A stretch of DNA of 42,511 nt, from positions 1 to 42,511 of the forward strand of contig CALGOZ010000062.1 of the NCBI GenBank assembly GCA_937960785.1. The letters run 5' to 3'. Shown in pieces: positions 25,427-34,666 of the stretch; position 1 is the first letter of the stretch, and every line of letters starts with the position of its first letter. This DNA comes from an uncultured Pseudogracilibacillus sp. GTDB taxonomy: Bacteria; Bacillota; Bacilli; Bacillales; Amphibacillaceae. The notes under the pieces were generated by a model. It ran no database searches and was not told the DNA's origin. It saw nothing but the letters and a program-made list of their open reading frames with translations. A program made the translations under genes and the position numbers.

Positions 25427-26542
25427 TTAACGTTCATCAATTGGGACGAATTCGCGTAAAGAATATCCCGTGTAATCAGCACGTGGACGGATTAAGCGGT
25501 TATTGTCATACTGTTCTAAAATATGTGCTAACCATCCTGACATACGGCTTACCGCGAAAATCGGTGTGAACAAGTCATGATCAATACCTAAGCTATGATA
25601 GACTGAAGCTGAGTAAAAATCGACGTTCGCTGGTAAACCTTTTTCTTCTTTAATGTATTCTTCAATTTTCACAGACATTCTATACCATTTCTCTTCGCCA
25701 CGTAATTTTGTTAATTCTTTTGACATTTCTTTTAAAAATTTCGCACGTGGGTCACCTTTACGGTATACACGATGTCCCATTCCCATAATCTTTTCTTTTT
25801 TCGCCAATTTATCTTTTACATAAGGGATAGCGTTTTCTTCTTCGCCAATCTCTGTCAACATTGCCATTACTTGCTCGTTTGCTCCACCGTGTAAAGGCCC
25901 TTTCAAGGCAGAGATTGCTGATGTAATTCCTGAGTAAACGTCGGATAAGGTTGCAACACATACCCGTGCAGTAAATGTAGATGCGTTTAATTCATGATCT
26001 GCATGGAGTACTAGGGCTTTATCGATTGCTTCTACTTCAATTGGTTCTCCCTCTTTACCATTTAACATGTAAATAAAGTTCTCAGCAAAAGTTAAATCTT
26101 TTCTAGGCTTAACTGGCTCTTTACCCTGACGGAGACGTGAGAAAGCCGTTACAATCGTTGACACACGAGCTTGTAAGCGGATTGCTTTACGCTTGTTCGC
26201 TTCTGGGTCCATTACTTCAGCTTCTTCATCATAAAGTCCAAGTAGGGAAATCGCTGTTCGTAAAGCTGCCATCGGGTGAACCTTCGTTAAATCATAAGAT
26301 CTTAAATGATCGATTACAGGCTCTGGTACTTCCATTTCATTAGCTAATTGAGAGCGAAGTTCGTTTAACTGTTCTTCGTTCGGGAGTTCACGATTCCATA
26401 ACAAATAAATGACTTCTTCAAAGGATGCGTTTTCAGCTAGATCATCTATTCTATACCCTGCATAAGCTAGCTGGTCATCAATAATAGAACAAATTGATGA
26501 TTCAGTAGCGACAACTCCTTCAAGTCCTTTTGTTGCTGTCAT
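25427..26542 (-). CDS. citZ: Citrate synthase
   Basis: Condenses acetyl-CoA and oxaloacetate to citrate, the first step of the TCA cycle. The 371 residues are the short Gram-positive type, with catalytic His residues in GPLHGGANEQV and MGMGHRVYRKGDPRA and the Asp in NVDFYSASVYHSLGI. ATG behind AAAGGAGAG. It is first in citZ-icd-mdh, the B. subtilis order, and is divergent from ytvI. A good promoter and a candidate CcpC operator lie upstream. Confidence 0.96.
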   Translation of the reverse strand: MTATKGLEGVVATESSICSIIDDQLAYAGYRIDDLAENASFEEVIYLLWNRELPNEEQLNELRSQLANEMEVPEPVIDHLRSYDLTKVHPMAALRTAISLLGLYDEEAEVMDPEANKRKAIRLQARVSTIVTAFSRLRQGKEPVKPRKDLTFAENFIYMLNGKEGEPIEVEAIDKALVLHADHELNASTFTARVCVATLSDVYSGITSAISALKGPLHGGANEQVMAMLTEIGEEENAIPYVKDKLAKKEKIMGMGHRVYRKGDPRAKFLKEMSKELTKLRGEEKWYRMSVKIEEYIKEEKGLPANVDFYSASVYHSLGIDHDLFTPIFAVSRMSGWLAHILEQYDNNRLIRPRADYTGYSLREFVPIDER

Positions 26543-26591
26543 ATCTTATCTCTCCTTTTTAAATTAAACTCAAACTACATGAACATATATT

Positions 26592-26608
26592 GATAATTTT
26601 TCTTTATC
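26592..26608 (-). promoter_or_regulatory. Candidate CcpC operator at citZ
   Basis: GATAA-N7-TTATC, an inverted repeat with the ATAA-N7-TTAT spacing described for CcpC, the citrate-responsive repressor of TCA genes in B. subtilis. It lies about 11-27 bases downstream of the citZ -10. The palindrome is seen; CcpC is inferred. Confidence 0.5.
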
Positions 26609-26618
26609 TCTAAAAGGT

Positions 26619-26647
26619 ATTATATAGGATTTTGACAATAAAGTGAA
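26619..26647 (-). promoter_or_regulatory. citZ promoter
   Basis: On the minus strand: TTCACT (26642-26647), 17-bp spacer, perfect TATAAT (26619-26624). Confidence 0.65.
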
Positions 26648-26797
26648 TTGAAAGGTATTCGTCATGAATGATTCACAAAAAATTCACCCTTTTTTCATGA
26701 TTTTATTGCCTCAGTACCCTTCTATTGAAGTGCTTTCAGTCATATAAAAGAGTAGTAGGAAAAAACTTCAATTATATAGTAGATTTGAGGGATAAAA

Positions 26798-27901
26798 GTG
26801 GACAACTCATGGAAAGGACAATTAATCCGTTTACTTACGGTTATTAGTTTAATAGGAATCGTTAGCTTTCTTAGTTACATATCAGTCGTATATTTTTATC
26901 CTTTTTTAATCGCTTTTATTATAAGTATTTTATTACAACCTTTTGTTTCCTTATTACGGAAAAAATGGGGGATTCATCGGGGTTTAGCAACGATGTTTGC
27001 AATCTTTCTATTTTTTTGTATATCGATGGTAACGAGTTTTTTTGCCGTAAAACAATTGTATGAAGAATTGACACAACTTTTTAGTTACGTGCCGACGTAT
27101 GTAAAAAATCTTCACCATTTATTTTATCAATTTGAACAATCAATTGTGCTACCGATTGTCGAACGAATCAACCTTATTTTTCCATTATCGATTTATGAAG
27201 GGACAATCGCCCAATTTATTAGTGAGAAAATAATTGAAAACGTAACACCAATTTTACAACAAAGTATGAAAATAACGACTAACTTTCTAACTTCCTTCGT
27301 CCAGCTTTCGCTTATATTTTTCTTTATTTTGTTTGCGACGTACTTTATGACAAAAGATTATGAGAAAATTACTGTCCTTCTAAACCGATTTATTCCAAAG
27401 CCAATTACTCAATTAGCTCGAAATATTAAACTTGCAACGAAACGCTCTGTCATTGGGCTTGTAAAAGCTCATTTTATGATTGCATTCATTACCGGTATCC
27501 TGACGTTTATATATTTACTTTTATTTCGTTTCGAACATCCTTTAATCATCGCCTTTTTAATAATCGTTGTCGATCTTATTCCATACGTCGGGATTGGACT
27601 TTTGTTAATTCCTTGGATTTGTTATTTATTTTTCTCTGGCGATTACATTGAGACGATTCAACTTACGTCTTTATACATTGGATTAGTTATTTTGCGACAA
27701 TTTATAGAGCCGAGACTTCTTGCAGGAAACCTCGGCTTACATCCTCTAGTGACGATTGTTATTCTTTTTCTAGCGATGAAATTGTTCGGTGCAATTGGCT
27801 TACTGTTATCACCGATACTCCTCATCTTATTAAGTAGCTTATATCACGCTAACATTTTTCATTTGTTGTATAAGTTTATTTATGCGGGACGATTAAGTTA
27901 A
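26798..27901 (+). CDS. ytvI: YtvI, AI-2E/PerM-family membrane protein of sporulation
   Basis: The 367-residue protein has about eight hydrophobic segments and the AI-2E transporter (PerM) pattern, with a paired N-terminal hairpin, an amphipathic middle and the conserved DLIPYVGIGLLLIPW and RQFIEPRLLAGNLGLHPL segments. In B. subtilis YtvI is listed as a sporulation integral membrane protein; its substrate is not known. GTG start (26798) behind GAGGGATAAAA. It is one of few plus-strand genes, divergent from citZ and ending only six bases from the convergent fxsA, with no terminator between. Confidence 0.87.
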   Translation: MDNSWKGQLIRLLTVISLIGIVSFLSYISVVYFYPFLIAFIISILLQPFVSLLRKKWGIHRGLATMFAIFLFFCISMVTSFFAVKQLYEELTQLFSYVPTYVKNLHHLFYQFEQSIVLPIVERINLIFPLSIYEGTIAQFISEKIIENVTPILQQSMKITTNFLTSFVQLSLIFFFILFATYFMTKDYEKITVLLNRFIPKPITQLARNIKLATKRSVIGLVKAHFMIAFITGILTFIYLLLFRFEHPLIIAFLIIVVDLIPYVGIGLLLIPWICYLFFSGDYIETIQLTSLYIGLVILRQFIEPRLLAGNLGLHPLVTIVILFLAMKLFGAIGLLLSPILLILLSSLYHANIFHLLYKFIYAGRLS

Positions 27902-27907
27902 CCTTAA

Positions 27908-28300
27908 TTACCAACGGCGAAAAATAATCGTCCCCTTCGCGATTTGTTTTGCGACAAAATATTTTAGTAACTTCGTAAAAGGCTTTCGTGTTAATGGAAA
28001 AACGATTAAAAAGCCAAGTACATCGGTGAAAAAGCCTGGTGTGATTAATAAGACTGCACCGATTAAAATACATATACCATCGAACAGTTCATCTTTTGGT
28101 AAATCACCTTTAGCTAAAGAATGTTGGGCACGACGCCACGTTTCCATTCCTTCAAAGCGAACGATTAACGTACCTAATACACCTGTTAAAATAATTAAGA
28201 GAAAGACTGATAGAGCACCGATGTGACTTCCCGTCCATATAAAAAGTGTAATTTCAATTGCCGGAATAACAATAAATATAAGCAATAACCAAATCGTCAA
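27908..28300 (-). CDS. fxsA: FxsA family membrane protein
   Basis: A 130-residue protein with about four membrane helices, conserved PAIEITLFIWTGSHIG near the start and the LITPGFFTDVLGFLIVFP segment, which together define the FxsA family. The E. coli member affects exclusion of phage T7 when overproduced; its normal role is unknown. TTG start (28298-28300) behind AAAGGTGA. It follows pyk and is probably read from the same transcript, although a hairpin (28326-28350) lies between them. Confidence 0.88.
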   Translation of the reverse strand: MTIWLLLIFIVIPAIEITLFIWTGSHIGALSVFLLIILTGVLGTLIVRFEGMETWRRAQHSLAKGDLPKDELFDGICILIGAVLLITPGFFTDVLGFLIVFPLTRKPFTKLLKYFVAKQIAKGTIIFRRW

Positions 28301-28325
28301 ACTAAATCACCTTTCTTTTAAGAGT

Positions 28326-28350
28326 TTGGGCAGAAATGAAGCCTGCCCAA
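28326..28350 (-). other. Hairpin between pyk and fxsA with poor T-run
   Basis: TTGGGCAG and CTGCCCAA form an 8-bp stem. On the minus strand it continues ACTCTTAAAAG, too poor in T for an efficient terminator, and the fxsA binding site follows at once. It probably gives partial termination of pfkA-pyk. Confidence 0.6.
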
Positions 28351-28357
28351 TACTTCT

Positions 28358-30115
28358 TTACAAGACACTTGCATAACCTTGGTGGATATTACCGGTTCCT
28401 CCATCAATCGTAATCATTTCATTATCAGGGATTTTTTCATAATCTTTTACACCGACGACGACGGGTACACCTAAACTTAGCCCGATGACTGCTGCATGAG
28501 AAGTAATTCCGCCTTCACCTGCCACAATTCCGCCTGCCTTACGAATTGCAGGGATCATATCTTTGTTTGTTGATGCTGTGACTATAATATCACCTTCCTC
28601 AACACGTCGATTTGCTTCCGCGGCATCCTTTACCACGATTGCTCGACCGTAAGCATAGTGTCGGCCGATTCCGATCCCTTTTGTTATAACATTTCCAATC
28701 ACATGAACTTTAAGCATGTTCGTCGTACCACTTACACCTACCGGTACCCCAGCTGTAATAATTACCTTCGAGCCTCGTTCAAACAATTTTGTCTCTAAAC
28801 CTTTATTGACCGCGATATCTAACAACTCATCCGTCGAACTAGCATCACCACTAATAATTGGATATACTCCCCAAACGAGAGTTAAGCGACGGAGTACTTC
28901 TTTCGAAAATGTAATTGCGATAATTGGAACGTTCGGACGATATTTCGCAGCCATACGTGCAGAATGTCCACTTTCTGTCGGTGTAATAATTGCACTAACA
29001 TCTAAATTGGATGCTACATTTGTGACAGATTGACTAATCGCATCCGTAATCGTAACGACTTCTAATTTACTTTGTTTACGGAATAACGTTTCCCGGTCGA
29101 TTGCTGGTTCAACTTTTAAAGCAATTTCGTTCATCATTTTTACTGCTTCGACAGGAAAATCGCCAGCGGCTGTTTCTCCTGAAAGCATAATTGCATCGGT
29201 TCCGTCTAAAATGGCATTGGCAACATCCGAGGCCTCTGCACGAGTTGGGCGGGGATCCCACTGCATTGAATCGAGCATTTGGGTTGCTGTAATAACTGGT
29301 TTTCCAACTAAATTACAACGCTCGATTAAATCCTTTTGAACGAGAGGTACTTCTTCTGGGGGTATTTCCACTCCGAGGTCGCCCCTTGCCACCATAATAC
29401 CATAACTAGCTTTTAAAATTTTATCGAACTGTTCAACACCACGACGATTTTCAATCTTAGAAATTATTTGGATTTGCTCGCCACCATTTTTGTCCAACAT
29501 TTTACGAATCGTAATGACGTCTTGTTGATCTTGAACGAAGGAAGCTGCGATAAAATCGATACCTTGCTGAATCCCAAACAAAATATCTTGTTTATCCTTT
29601 TCGGTTAATGCTGGTAAATTAACGTGAGCATCTGGAATATTTACTCCTTTTTTATCTTTAATGACACCGCTATTTAAAACTTTTGCTTTTATTTCTTTTT
29701 TATCTAAATCAATTGATTCAACTTCCAATTGAATGAGTCCGTCATCTAAAGAAATAATTGAACCTTCTTGGACGTCGTAAATTAGCCCTTCGTGAGTAAC
29801 GGAAAAACGCTCTTTCGTTCCAACGATATCTTCCATCGTGATGTAGACTGTCTCCCCCTCTGAAAGGGTAGCTTCACCACCTTCGAATGACCGAGTCCGA
29901 ATTTCAGGGCCTTGTAAGTCGATTAAAATTGAAACCGGTGTATCGAGCTCTTCTGAAACGTTTCGAATCCTTTCGATTCGTTCTTTATGTTCTTCATAAT
30001 CACCGTGAGAAAAGTTTAACCGAGCTACGTCCATTCCATTTTCAATTAGTTGTTTTAATGTATTATAATCCTCCGATGCTGGTCCGATTGTACAAACAAT
30101 TTTTGTTTTTCGCAC
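28358..30115 (-). CDS. pyk: Pyruvate kinase with C-terminal PEP-utilising-like domain
   Basis: Transfers phosphate from phosphoenolpyruvate to ADP, the last glycolytic step. The 585 residues comprise the usual barrel with ISKIENRRGVEQFD, VARGDLGVEIP and TATQMLDSMQ, the regulatory C domain (about 350-470), and an additional C-terminal domain (about 480-585) with GGITSHAAVIGLSLGVPVVVG, which resembles the phosphohistidine domain of PEP-utilising enzymes but has Ser-His in the motif. This extra sequence is characteristic of Bacillus/Geobacillus Pyk. GTG start (30113-30115) behind GGAGGG. It follows pfkA by 22 bases. Confidence 0.96.
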   Translation of the reverse strand: MRKTKIVCTIGPASEDYNTLKQLIENGMDVARLNFSHGDYEEHKERIERIRNVSEELDTPVSILIDLQGPEIRTRSFEGGEATLSEGETVYITMEDIVGTKERFSVTHEGLIYDVQEGSIISLDDGLIQLEVESIDLDKKEIKAKVLNSGVIKDKKGVNIPDAHVNLPALTEKDKQDILFGIQQGIDFIAASFVQDQQDVITIRKMLDKNGGEQIQIISKIENRRGVEQFDKILKASYGIMVARGDLGVEIPPEEVPLVQKDLIERCNLVGKPVITATQMLDSMQWDPRPTRAEASDVANAILDGTDAIMLSGETAAGDFPVEAVKMMNEIALKVEPAIDRETLFRKQSKLEVVTITDAISQSVTNVASNLDVSAIITPTESGHSARMAAKYRPNVPIIAITFSKEVLRRLTLVWGVYPIISGDASSTDELLDIAVNKGLETKLFERGSKVIITAGVPVGVSGTTNMLKVHVIGNVITKGIGIGRHYAYGRAIVVKDAAEANRRVEEGDIIVTASTNKDMIPAIRKAGGIVAGEGGITSHAAVIGLSLGVPVVVGVKDYEKIPDNEMITIDGGTGNIHQGYASVL

Positions 30116-30137
30116 GACTATGTCCCTCCAAATTCAT

Positions 30138-31097
30138 CTAATAAGATAAGTCTTTTGATAATGTATACATTGCTTCGTTAATCGAATGACTTTCTTGCAG
30201 AACTGTTTCGATTGGTTGGGCAATGAGTTTATTGTTACGGTAACCGACAATTTGTCCATTTTTCTTTTGTTCAATTAGGTCTACTGCCATCCCCCCTAAA
30301 GTGCTTGCAAGGACGCGATCCCGCGCCGAGGGGGAGCCACCCCGCTGGATATGGCCTAAAACCGTTACTCTCGTTTCATCACCGGTTTTTCGTTCAATCT
30401 TTCGAGCGTAAACTGTTCCGTCTCCAACTCCTTCGGCTAAAATAATAATACTATGTTTCTTTCCTCGTTTTCTGGCGTTATTTAGTCGTTCGATTACATC
30501 TTCAAAAGGGGTCTCTTTTTCTGGGATAATGATGCTCTCTGCTCCGGCTGCTAACCCTGCGTAAAGAGCTAAGTCCCCCGCATCTCTTCCCATTACTTCG
30601 ACAACATACGTTCTTTCATGAGAAGTTGCCGTATCACGAATTTTATCTACAGATTCAATAACGGTATTTAAAGCCGTATCAAAGCCAATTGTATAGTCGA
30701 TACCGTAAATATCGTTATCAATTGTCGCTGGAACCCCAACGACGTATATTCCGTGTTCCATTAATGCTTGGGCACCACGAATCGAGCCATCTCCGCCGAT
30801 TACAACGACATATTCAATGCCGTGTTTAGTCAACTGTTCGACAGCCTGCCGCTGTCCTTCCTTCGTTCGAAAGGCTTCACTTCTTGCTGAATACAAAAAG
30901 GTCCCTCCACGATGGATGATATCTCCGACTGTGCCAACTTCCATCGGTTTAATCGTTCCCTTAATCAACCCTTCATAACCATAATAAATCCCATAAACTT
31001 CATAACCTTTAGCAATCCCTTTACGAACGACTGCTCGAATGGCAGCGTTCATTCCTGGTGCATCACCGCCACTTGTTAATACTCCTATTTTCCCCAT
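30138..31097 (-). CDS. pfkA: 6-phosphofructokinase, ATP-dependent
   Basis: Phosphorylates fructose 6-phosphate, the committing step of glycolysis. Full length (319 residues) with TSGGDAPGMNAAIR, ATP-binding GGDGSIRGA, catalytic PATIDNDI, substrate segment VEVMGRDAGDLA, and ILAEGVGDG. Effector-site arginines (RAVVRKG, HIQRGGSPSARDR) fit allosteric control by ADP and PEP. ATG behind GAGGTG. Forms pfkA-pyk, the two irreversible steps of glycolysis, with pyk 22 bases on. Confidence 0.97.
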   Translation of the reverse strand: MGKIGVLTSGGDAPGMNAAIRAVVRKGIAKGYEVYGIYYGYEGLIKGTIKPMEVGTVGDIIHRGGTFLYSARSEAFRTKEGQRQAVEQLTKHGIEYVVVIGGDGSIRGAQALMEHGIYVVGVPATIDNDIYGIDYTIGFDTALNTVIESVDKIRDTATSHERTYVVEVMGRDAGDLALYAGLAAGAESIIIPEKETPFEDVIERLNNARKRGKKHSIIILAEGVGDGTVYARKIERKTGDETRVTVLGHIQRGGSPSARDRVLASTLGGMAVDLIEQKKNGQIVGYRNNKLIAQPIETVLQESHSINEAMYTLSKDLSY

Positions 31098-31203
31098 TTT
31101 AACACCTCATTATGATGCTTTCTGCTATAACACTTTTGCAAAACAGGATTAATATGACCAACTTTATATCGTTTAGACCATACAATTAACGAATGAAATG
31201 ACG

Positions 31204-31229
31204 AAAAGGTTGACAATCGTCAACCTTTT
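31204..31229 (-). terminator. Terminator after accA
   Basis: A perfect 11-bp stem, AAAAGGTTGAC and complement, with an AATC-type 4-base loop, about five bases after the accA stop. The T-run is only the four Ts of the stem arm, so termination efficiency is uncertain. Confidence 0.65.
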
Positions 31230-31233
31230 CCCT

Positions 31234-32190
31234 TCACTCCTCGATAAATTCACCTATTTGGCTATATTTACGCCAACGGTCTTCTAAGAGCGCTTCTGGT
31301 GTATATTCAGCAAAGTGTAAAAGCGACTTCGTCAATACTTCATCGATATGGCTTGCTTGCTGTTCTACATCTCGATGAGCGCCCCCTAACGGTTCAGGAA
31401 TAATTTCATCGATAATCTCTAACTCTTTTAAATCTTGAGCCGTTATACGCATCGATTCGGCTGCTTTTTCCGATTGTGTCGCATCTTTCCATAGAATTGA
31501 AGCTGCCCCTTCTGGTGAAATAACGGAATATGTAGAGTTCTCAAGCATATGGATATGGTTTCCGATTCCTAAAGCAAGAGCGCCACCACTTCCACCTTCA
31601 CCGATTACAATAGATATAATCGGTACTTTTAATCCTGACATTTCCTTCAAATTATAAGCGATTGCCTCACTTTGACCACGCTCTTCCGCTTCTTTACCCG
31701 GCTCTGCACCTTTCGTATCGATAAATGTAACGATAGGACGGCGATATTTTTCCGCTAACTTCATGTGACGCATCGCTTTACGATATCCTTCTGGATGAGG
31801 CATTCCAAAATTTCGCGCAATATTTTCTTTCGTGTTCTTACCTCGTTGATGTCCAACGATTGTAATCGGATTGCCGTGGTAATAAGCAACACCACTAATA
31901 ATCGCCGCATCATCACCGTAAAAACGGTCTCCATGAAACTCAATAAAGTCATCGAACAATAATTGGATGTAATCAAGAGTCGTCGGTCGGAGTTGATGAC
32001 GAGCTATCTGCACGCGATTCCACGGACGTAAATTCGTATAAATATCCTTTTCCAAACGAGCGAGCCGTCTTTCTAATGTAGCGATTTCCTCTTCTAAATT
32101 AATATCACTATCGACAGACACTTTGCTCAATTCATTTATTTGTTCACGTAAATTGTAAATTGGCTTTTCAAAGTCTAAAATATGTCTCAT
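31234..32190 (-). CDS. accA: Acetyl-CoA carboxylase carboxyltransferase subunit alpha
   Basis: With AccD forms the carboxyltransferase that makes malonyl-CoA from carboxybiotin and acetyl-CoA, starting fatty-acid synthesis. The 318 residues have a coiled N-terminal segment (about 5-50) and a crotonase-like core with HRGKNTKENIARNFGMP-like sequence and the glycine-rich IGEGGSGGALALGIG oxyanion loop. The ATG overlaps the accD stop (ATGA), indicating translational coupling and equal production of the two partners. Confidence 0.96.
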   Translation of the reverse strand: MRHILDFEKPIYNLREQINELSKVSVDSDINLEEEIATLERRLARLEKDIYTNLRPWNRVQIARHQLRPTTLDYIQLLFDDFIEFHGDRFYGDDAAIISGVAYYHGNPITIVGHQRGKNTKENIARNFGMPHPEGYRKAMRHMKLAEKYRRPIVTFIDTKGAEPGKEAEERGQSEAIAYNLKEMSGLKVPIISIVIGEGGSGGALALGIGNHIHMLENSTYSVISPEGAASILWKDATQSEKAAESMRITAQDLKELEIIDEIIPEPLGGAHRDVEQQASHIDEVLTKSLLHFAEYTPEALLEDRWRKYSQIGEFIEE

Positions 32191-33086
32191 TCGTCCTCGC
32201 CTCCTTGAAGGGAGAAAAACGGCTTCGTTACTCCTTCGCCATCCCGCTTATGCATACGAACTAAAGTGCTTAAAAGTTCTTTCATCTTATGACGATGGAT
32301 GATTTTATCAAGTTGTCCATGTTTAAGTAAAAATTCAGCGGTCTGGAAGTCCTTTGGTAATTTTTCCCGCGTCGTCTGTTCAATAACTCGTCTTCCAGCA
32401 AAACCGATTAACGCTTTCGGCTCAGCGAAGTTATAATCTCCTAAAGAGGCAAAACTTGCGGTAACTCCACCCGTAGTCGGATGGGTCATTACTGAGATCA
32501 TAAAACCACCTTCATCGGAGAAACGTTTTATTGCCATTGAGGTTTTCGCCATTTGCATTAGGCTAATAACTCCTTCTTGCATTCGGGCTCCTCCACTGGC
32601 AGTAAATATAATGAAAGGTAACTTTTCTTTACGGGCATTTTCAATCGCTCGGGCAATTTTTTCCCCGACGACAGAACCCATACTTCCCATACGGAAGCGT
32701 GAATCCATTACTGCAATCGCGACTTCTACCCCATCAAGGGTTCCTTTTCCAGTAACGACTGCTTCTTTTAATTTCGTTTTTTGTTGGTCTTGCTCGATTT
32801 TTTCTAGGTAGTCTGGGAAATCTAAAGGGTTTGTTGTTAATAAATTCTCATCCCATTCTACGAAGCTACCTTCATCGAGAAGTCGTTTAATTCGTTTGTG
32901 AGCGCGCATATGATGATGGTAATCGCAATTTGGACAAACGAATAAATTTTTTTCCATTTCTTTTCGATAATATATTTCATTACAATTTTCACATTTTGTC
33001 ATTAAGCCAGCCGGAATATCTTGTTTCGATTTCTCATCTGGAATTACTTTTTGATTTTTTTCACGGGAGAAAATACGTTTAAACAA
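32187..33086 (-). CDS. accD: Acetyl-CoA carboxylase carboxyltransferase subunit beta
   Basis: Partner of AccA. N-terminal zinc ribbon with two CxxC pairs (CENCNEIYY and CPNCDYHHH), then the carboxyltransferase core with ASGGARMQEGVISLMQM and GFAGRRVIEQT. The frame is open to a TTG at 33107, but an AAGGAGG (33095-33101) lies inside that extension, eight bases before TTG 33084-33086, which gives MFKRIFSREKN, like other AccD N-termini, and 299 residues. The earlier start is rejected. First gene of accD-accA. Confidence 0.94.
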   Translation of the reverse strand: MFKRIFSREKNQKVIPDEKSKQDIPAGLMTKCENCNEIYYRKEMEKNLFVCPNCDYHHHMRAHKRIKRLLDEGSFVEWDENLLTTNPLDFPDYLEKIEQDQQKTKLKEAVVTGKGTLDGVEVAIAVMDSRFRMGSMGSVVGEKIARAIENARKEKLPFIIFTASGGARMQEGVISLMQMAKTSMAIKRFSDEGGFMISVMTHPTTGGVTASFASLGDYNFAEPKALIGFAGRRVIEQTTREKLPKDFQTAEFLLKHGQLDKIIHRHKMKELLSTLVRMHKRDGEGVTKPFFSLQGGEDE

Positions 33087-33220
33087 GGATGTTCCCTCCT
33101 TCAACAATCGACATACGTTTGTTTCAATATAAAAAACTTTTATGTCTGTTAATATGTGCTAATTATCATCCCACGTTTAACTATACTTTAAAAATAATTG
33201 AATTTCTACTAATTATCTAT

Positions 33221-33268
33221 AAAAAAAGAGCGAATCATCTTAATTGTATGCAACGATTCGCTCTTTTT
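33221..33268. terminator. Bidirectional-looking terminator after the malic enzyme gene
   Basis: A perfect 9-bp stem, GAGCGAATC (33228-33236) with GATTCGCTC (33255-33263), has A/T runs on both sides (seven and five). On the minus strand it ends the malic enzyme transcript, 15-55 bases beyond the stop. Confidence 0.88.
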
Positions 33269-33282
33269 ATACGTATAGACCT

Positions 33283-34515
33283 TTATTGTAAACTACTTAA
33301 ACGGCGTGTTTTCTCTGCTATTTCTTCAGGGTCTGGTTGAATCCGTGCTACTCCGGTATCGATCGCAGCCTGGGCTACACGTTTTGCAACGGCTGGTGCA
33401 ACCCTTGAATCAAAGGGAGCCGGTATTACATATTCCTCATTTAATTCTTCTTCAGAAATTAAAGAAGCAATTGCCTCAACAGCTGCCATTTTCATCCGTT
33501 CATTTATTCTCGTTGCACGTACATCTAAAGCACCTCGGAAAACCCCCGGAAACGCTAGTACATTATTTACTTGGTTTGGATAATCGGAGCGTCCTGTCCC
33601 GATCACTTTAGCTCCGGCTTCTTTCGCTTCTTCTGGTGTAATCTCTGGTTCCGGATTTGCCATTGCAAATACGATTGGGTCTCGGTTCATTTTATGAATC
33701 ATTTCTTCCGTTAGCGCACCGCCTACCGATACACCAATAAACACATCTGCACCTTCAATTACATCATCTAAAGAGCCTTTTAACCCTTTTGGATTCGTCT
33801 TTTTCGCTACGATTTCTTTCACTTCGTTCATTCGGCGGTGCCTTCCCTCGTAAATCGCTCCTTGGGAATCACACATTACAATTTCTTTTACACCGAAGTT
33901 TTCTAAAAGACGAATAATTGCAATTCCAGCTGCACCGGCACCGTTTGCGACTACTTTAATTTCATTAAAGGATTTACCGACTAACTTTAATGCATTCATT
34001 AAACCAGCGACCGTGACAATTGCCGTTCCGTGTTGGTCGTCGTGAAAAATTGGAATACGTGTTTCTTTTTTTAGTCGTTCTTCAATTATAAAACAGTTCG
34101 GCGCTGCGATATCTTCTAAGTTGACACCACCGAAAGTCGGCTCTAATAGTTTTACGGTTCGGACAATTTCGTCGATGTCTTTTGTGTTTAAACAAATCGG
34201 AAAGGCATCGACACCAGCAAAAGCTTTAAACAACACAGCCTTTCCTTCCATAACTGGTAATGCTGCATCAGCTCCGATATCACCAAGGCCTAAAACTGCT
34301 GTCCCATCACTTACAACCGCAACCATGTTCCCTTTCATTGTATAATCATAAGACCTGCGAGGGTTCGCATGGATTTCCTTACACGGTTCTGCCACCCCAG
34401 GTGAATACGCTAAACTTAAATCATCGGCATTACGCAGTGGAACTTTCGATTTTATTTCGATTTTTCCTTCGTGAATTCGATGCACATGTAATGCTTCATC
34501 TCTTAACTTTGACAT
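33283..34515 (-). CDS. ytsJ: NADP-dependent malic enzyme
   Basis: Decarboxylates malate to pyruvate with reduction of NADP. The 410-residue bacterial-length protein has the Tyr of LSLAYSPGVAEPC, Lys in VMEGKAVLFKAFAG, metal ligands in FHDDQHGTAIV, and a Rossmann fold with NGAGAAGIAI. It corresponds by position (next to dnaE, near accDA and pfkA-pyk) to B. subtilis YtsJ, the main NADPH-yielding malic enzyme, and could supply NADPH to the fatty-acid pathway encoded alongside. ATG behind GGAGAGCGGA. Own promoter and terminator. Confidence 0.93.
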   Translation of the reverse strand: MSKLRDEALHVHRIHEGKIEIKSKVPLRNADDLSLAYSPGVAEPCKEIHANPRRSYDYTMKGNMVAVVSDGTAVLGLGDIGADAALPVMEGKAVLFKAFAGVDAFPICLNTKDIDEIVRTVKLLEPTFGGVNLEDIAAPNCFIIEERLKKETRIPIFHDDQHGTAIVTVAGLMNALKLVGKSFNEIKVVANGAGAAGIAIIRLLENFGVKEIVMCDSQGAIYEGRHRRMNEVKEIVAKKTNPKGLKGSLDDVIEGADVFIGVSVGGALTEEMIHKMNRDPIVFAMANPEPEITPEEAKEAGAKVIGTGRSDYPNQVNNVLAFPGVFRGALDVRATRINERMKMAAVEAIASLISEEELNEEYVIPAPFDSRVAPAVAKRVAQAAIDTGVARIQPDPEEIAEKTRRLSSLQ

Positions 34516-34587
34516 TCATTCCGCTCTCCTTTACTTCCATGTAAATCTATTATGCTCCACCCATAGTCGTCTCTAGTTAATATTTTA

Positions 34588-34615
34588 ATTATATATGAAA
34601 ATTCTTACTATTCAA
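34588..34615 (-). promoter_or_regulatory. Promoter of the malic enzyme gene
   Basis: On the minus strand: TTGAAT (34610-34615), 16-bp spacer, perfect TATAAT (34588-34593), giving a leader of about 65 bases. Confidence 0.65.
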
Positions 34616-34666
34616 ACTTTTGTCTATCTTTTGATTGAATTATCAAAATTTTCAGACGAAACTACG

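Noticed and set aside
26665..26675. ArgR-type box at citZ
   Set aside because: TGAATGATTCA has a one-base centre, unlike ARG boxes, and citZ has no known arginine control; kept only as a generic palindrome.
26719..26732. Second cre site in the citZ-ytvI region (TGAAAGCACTTCA)
   Set aside because: The central CG and the last positions do not fit the consensus.
32187..33107. accD starting at TTG 33107
   Set aside because: The strong AAGGAGG lies inside the extension; TTG 33086 fits the spacing and the conserved AccD start.
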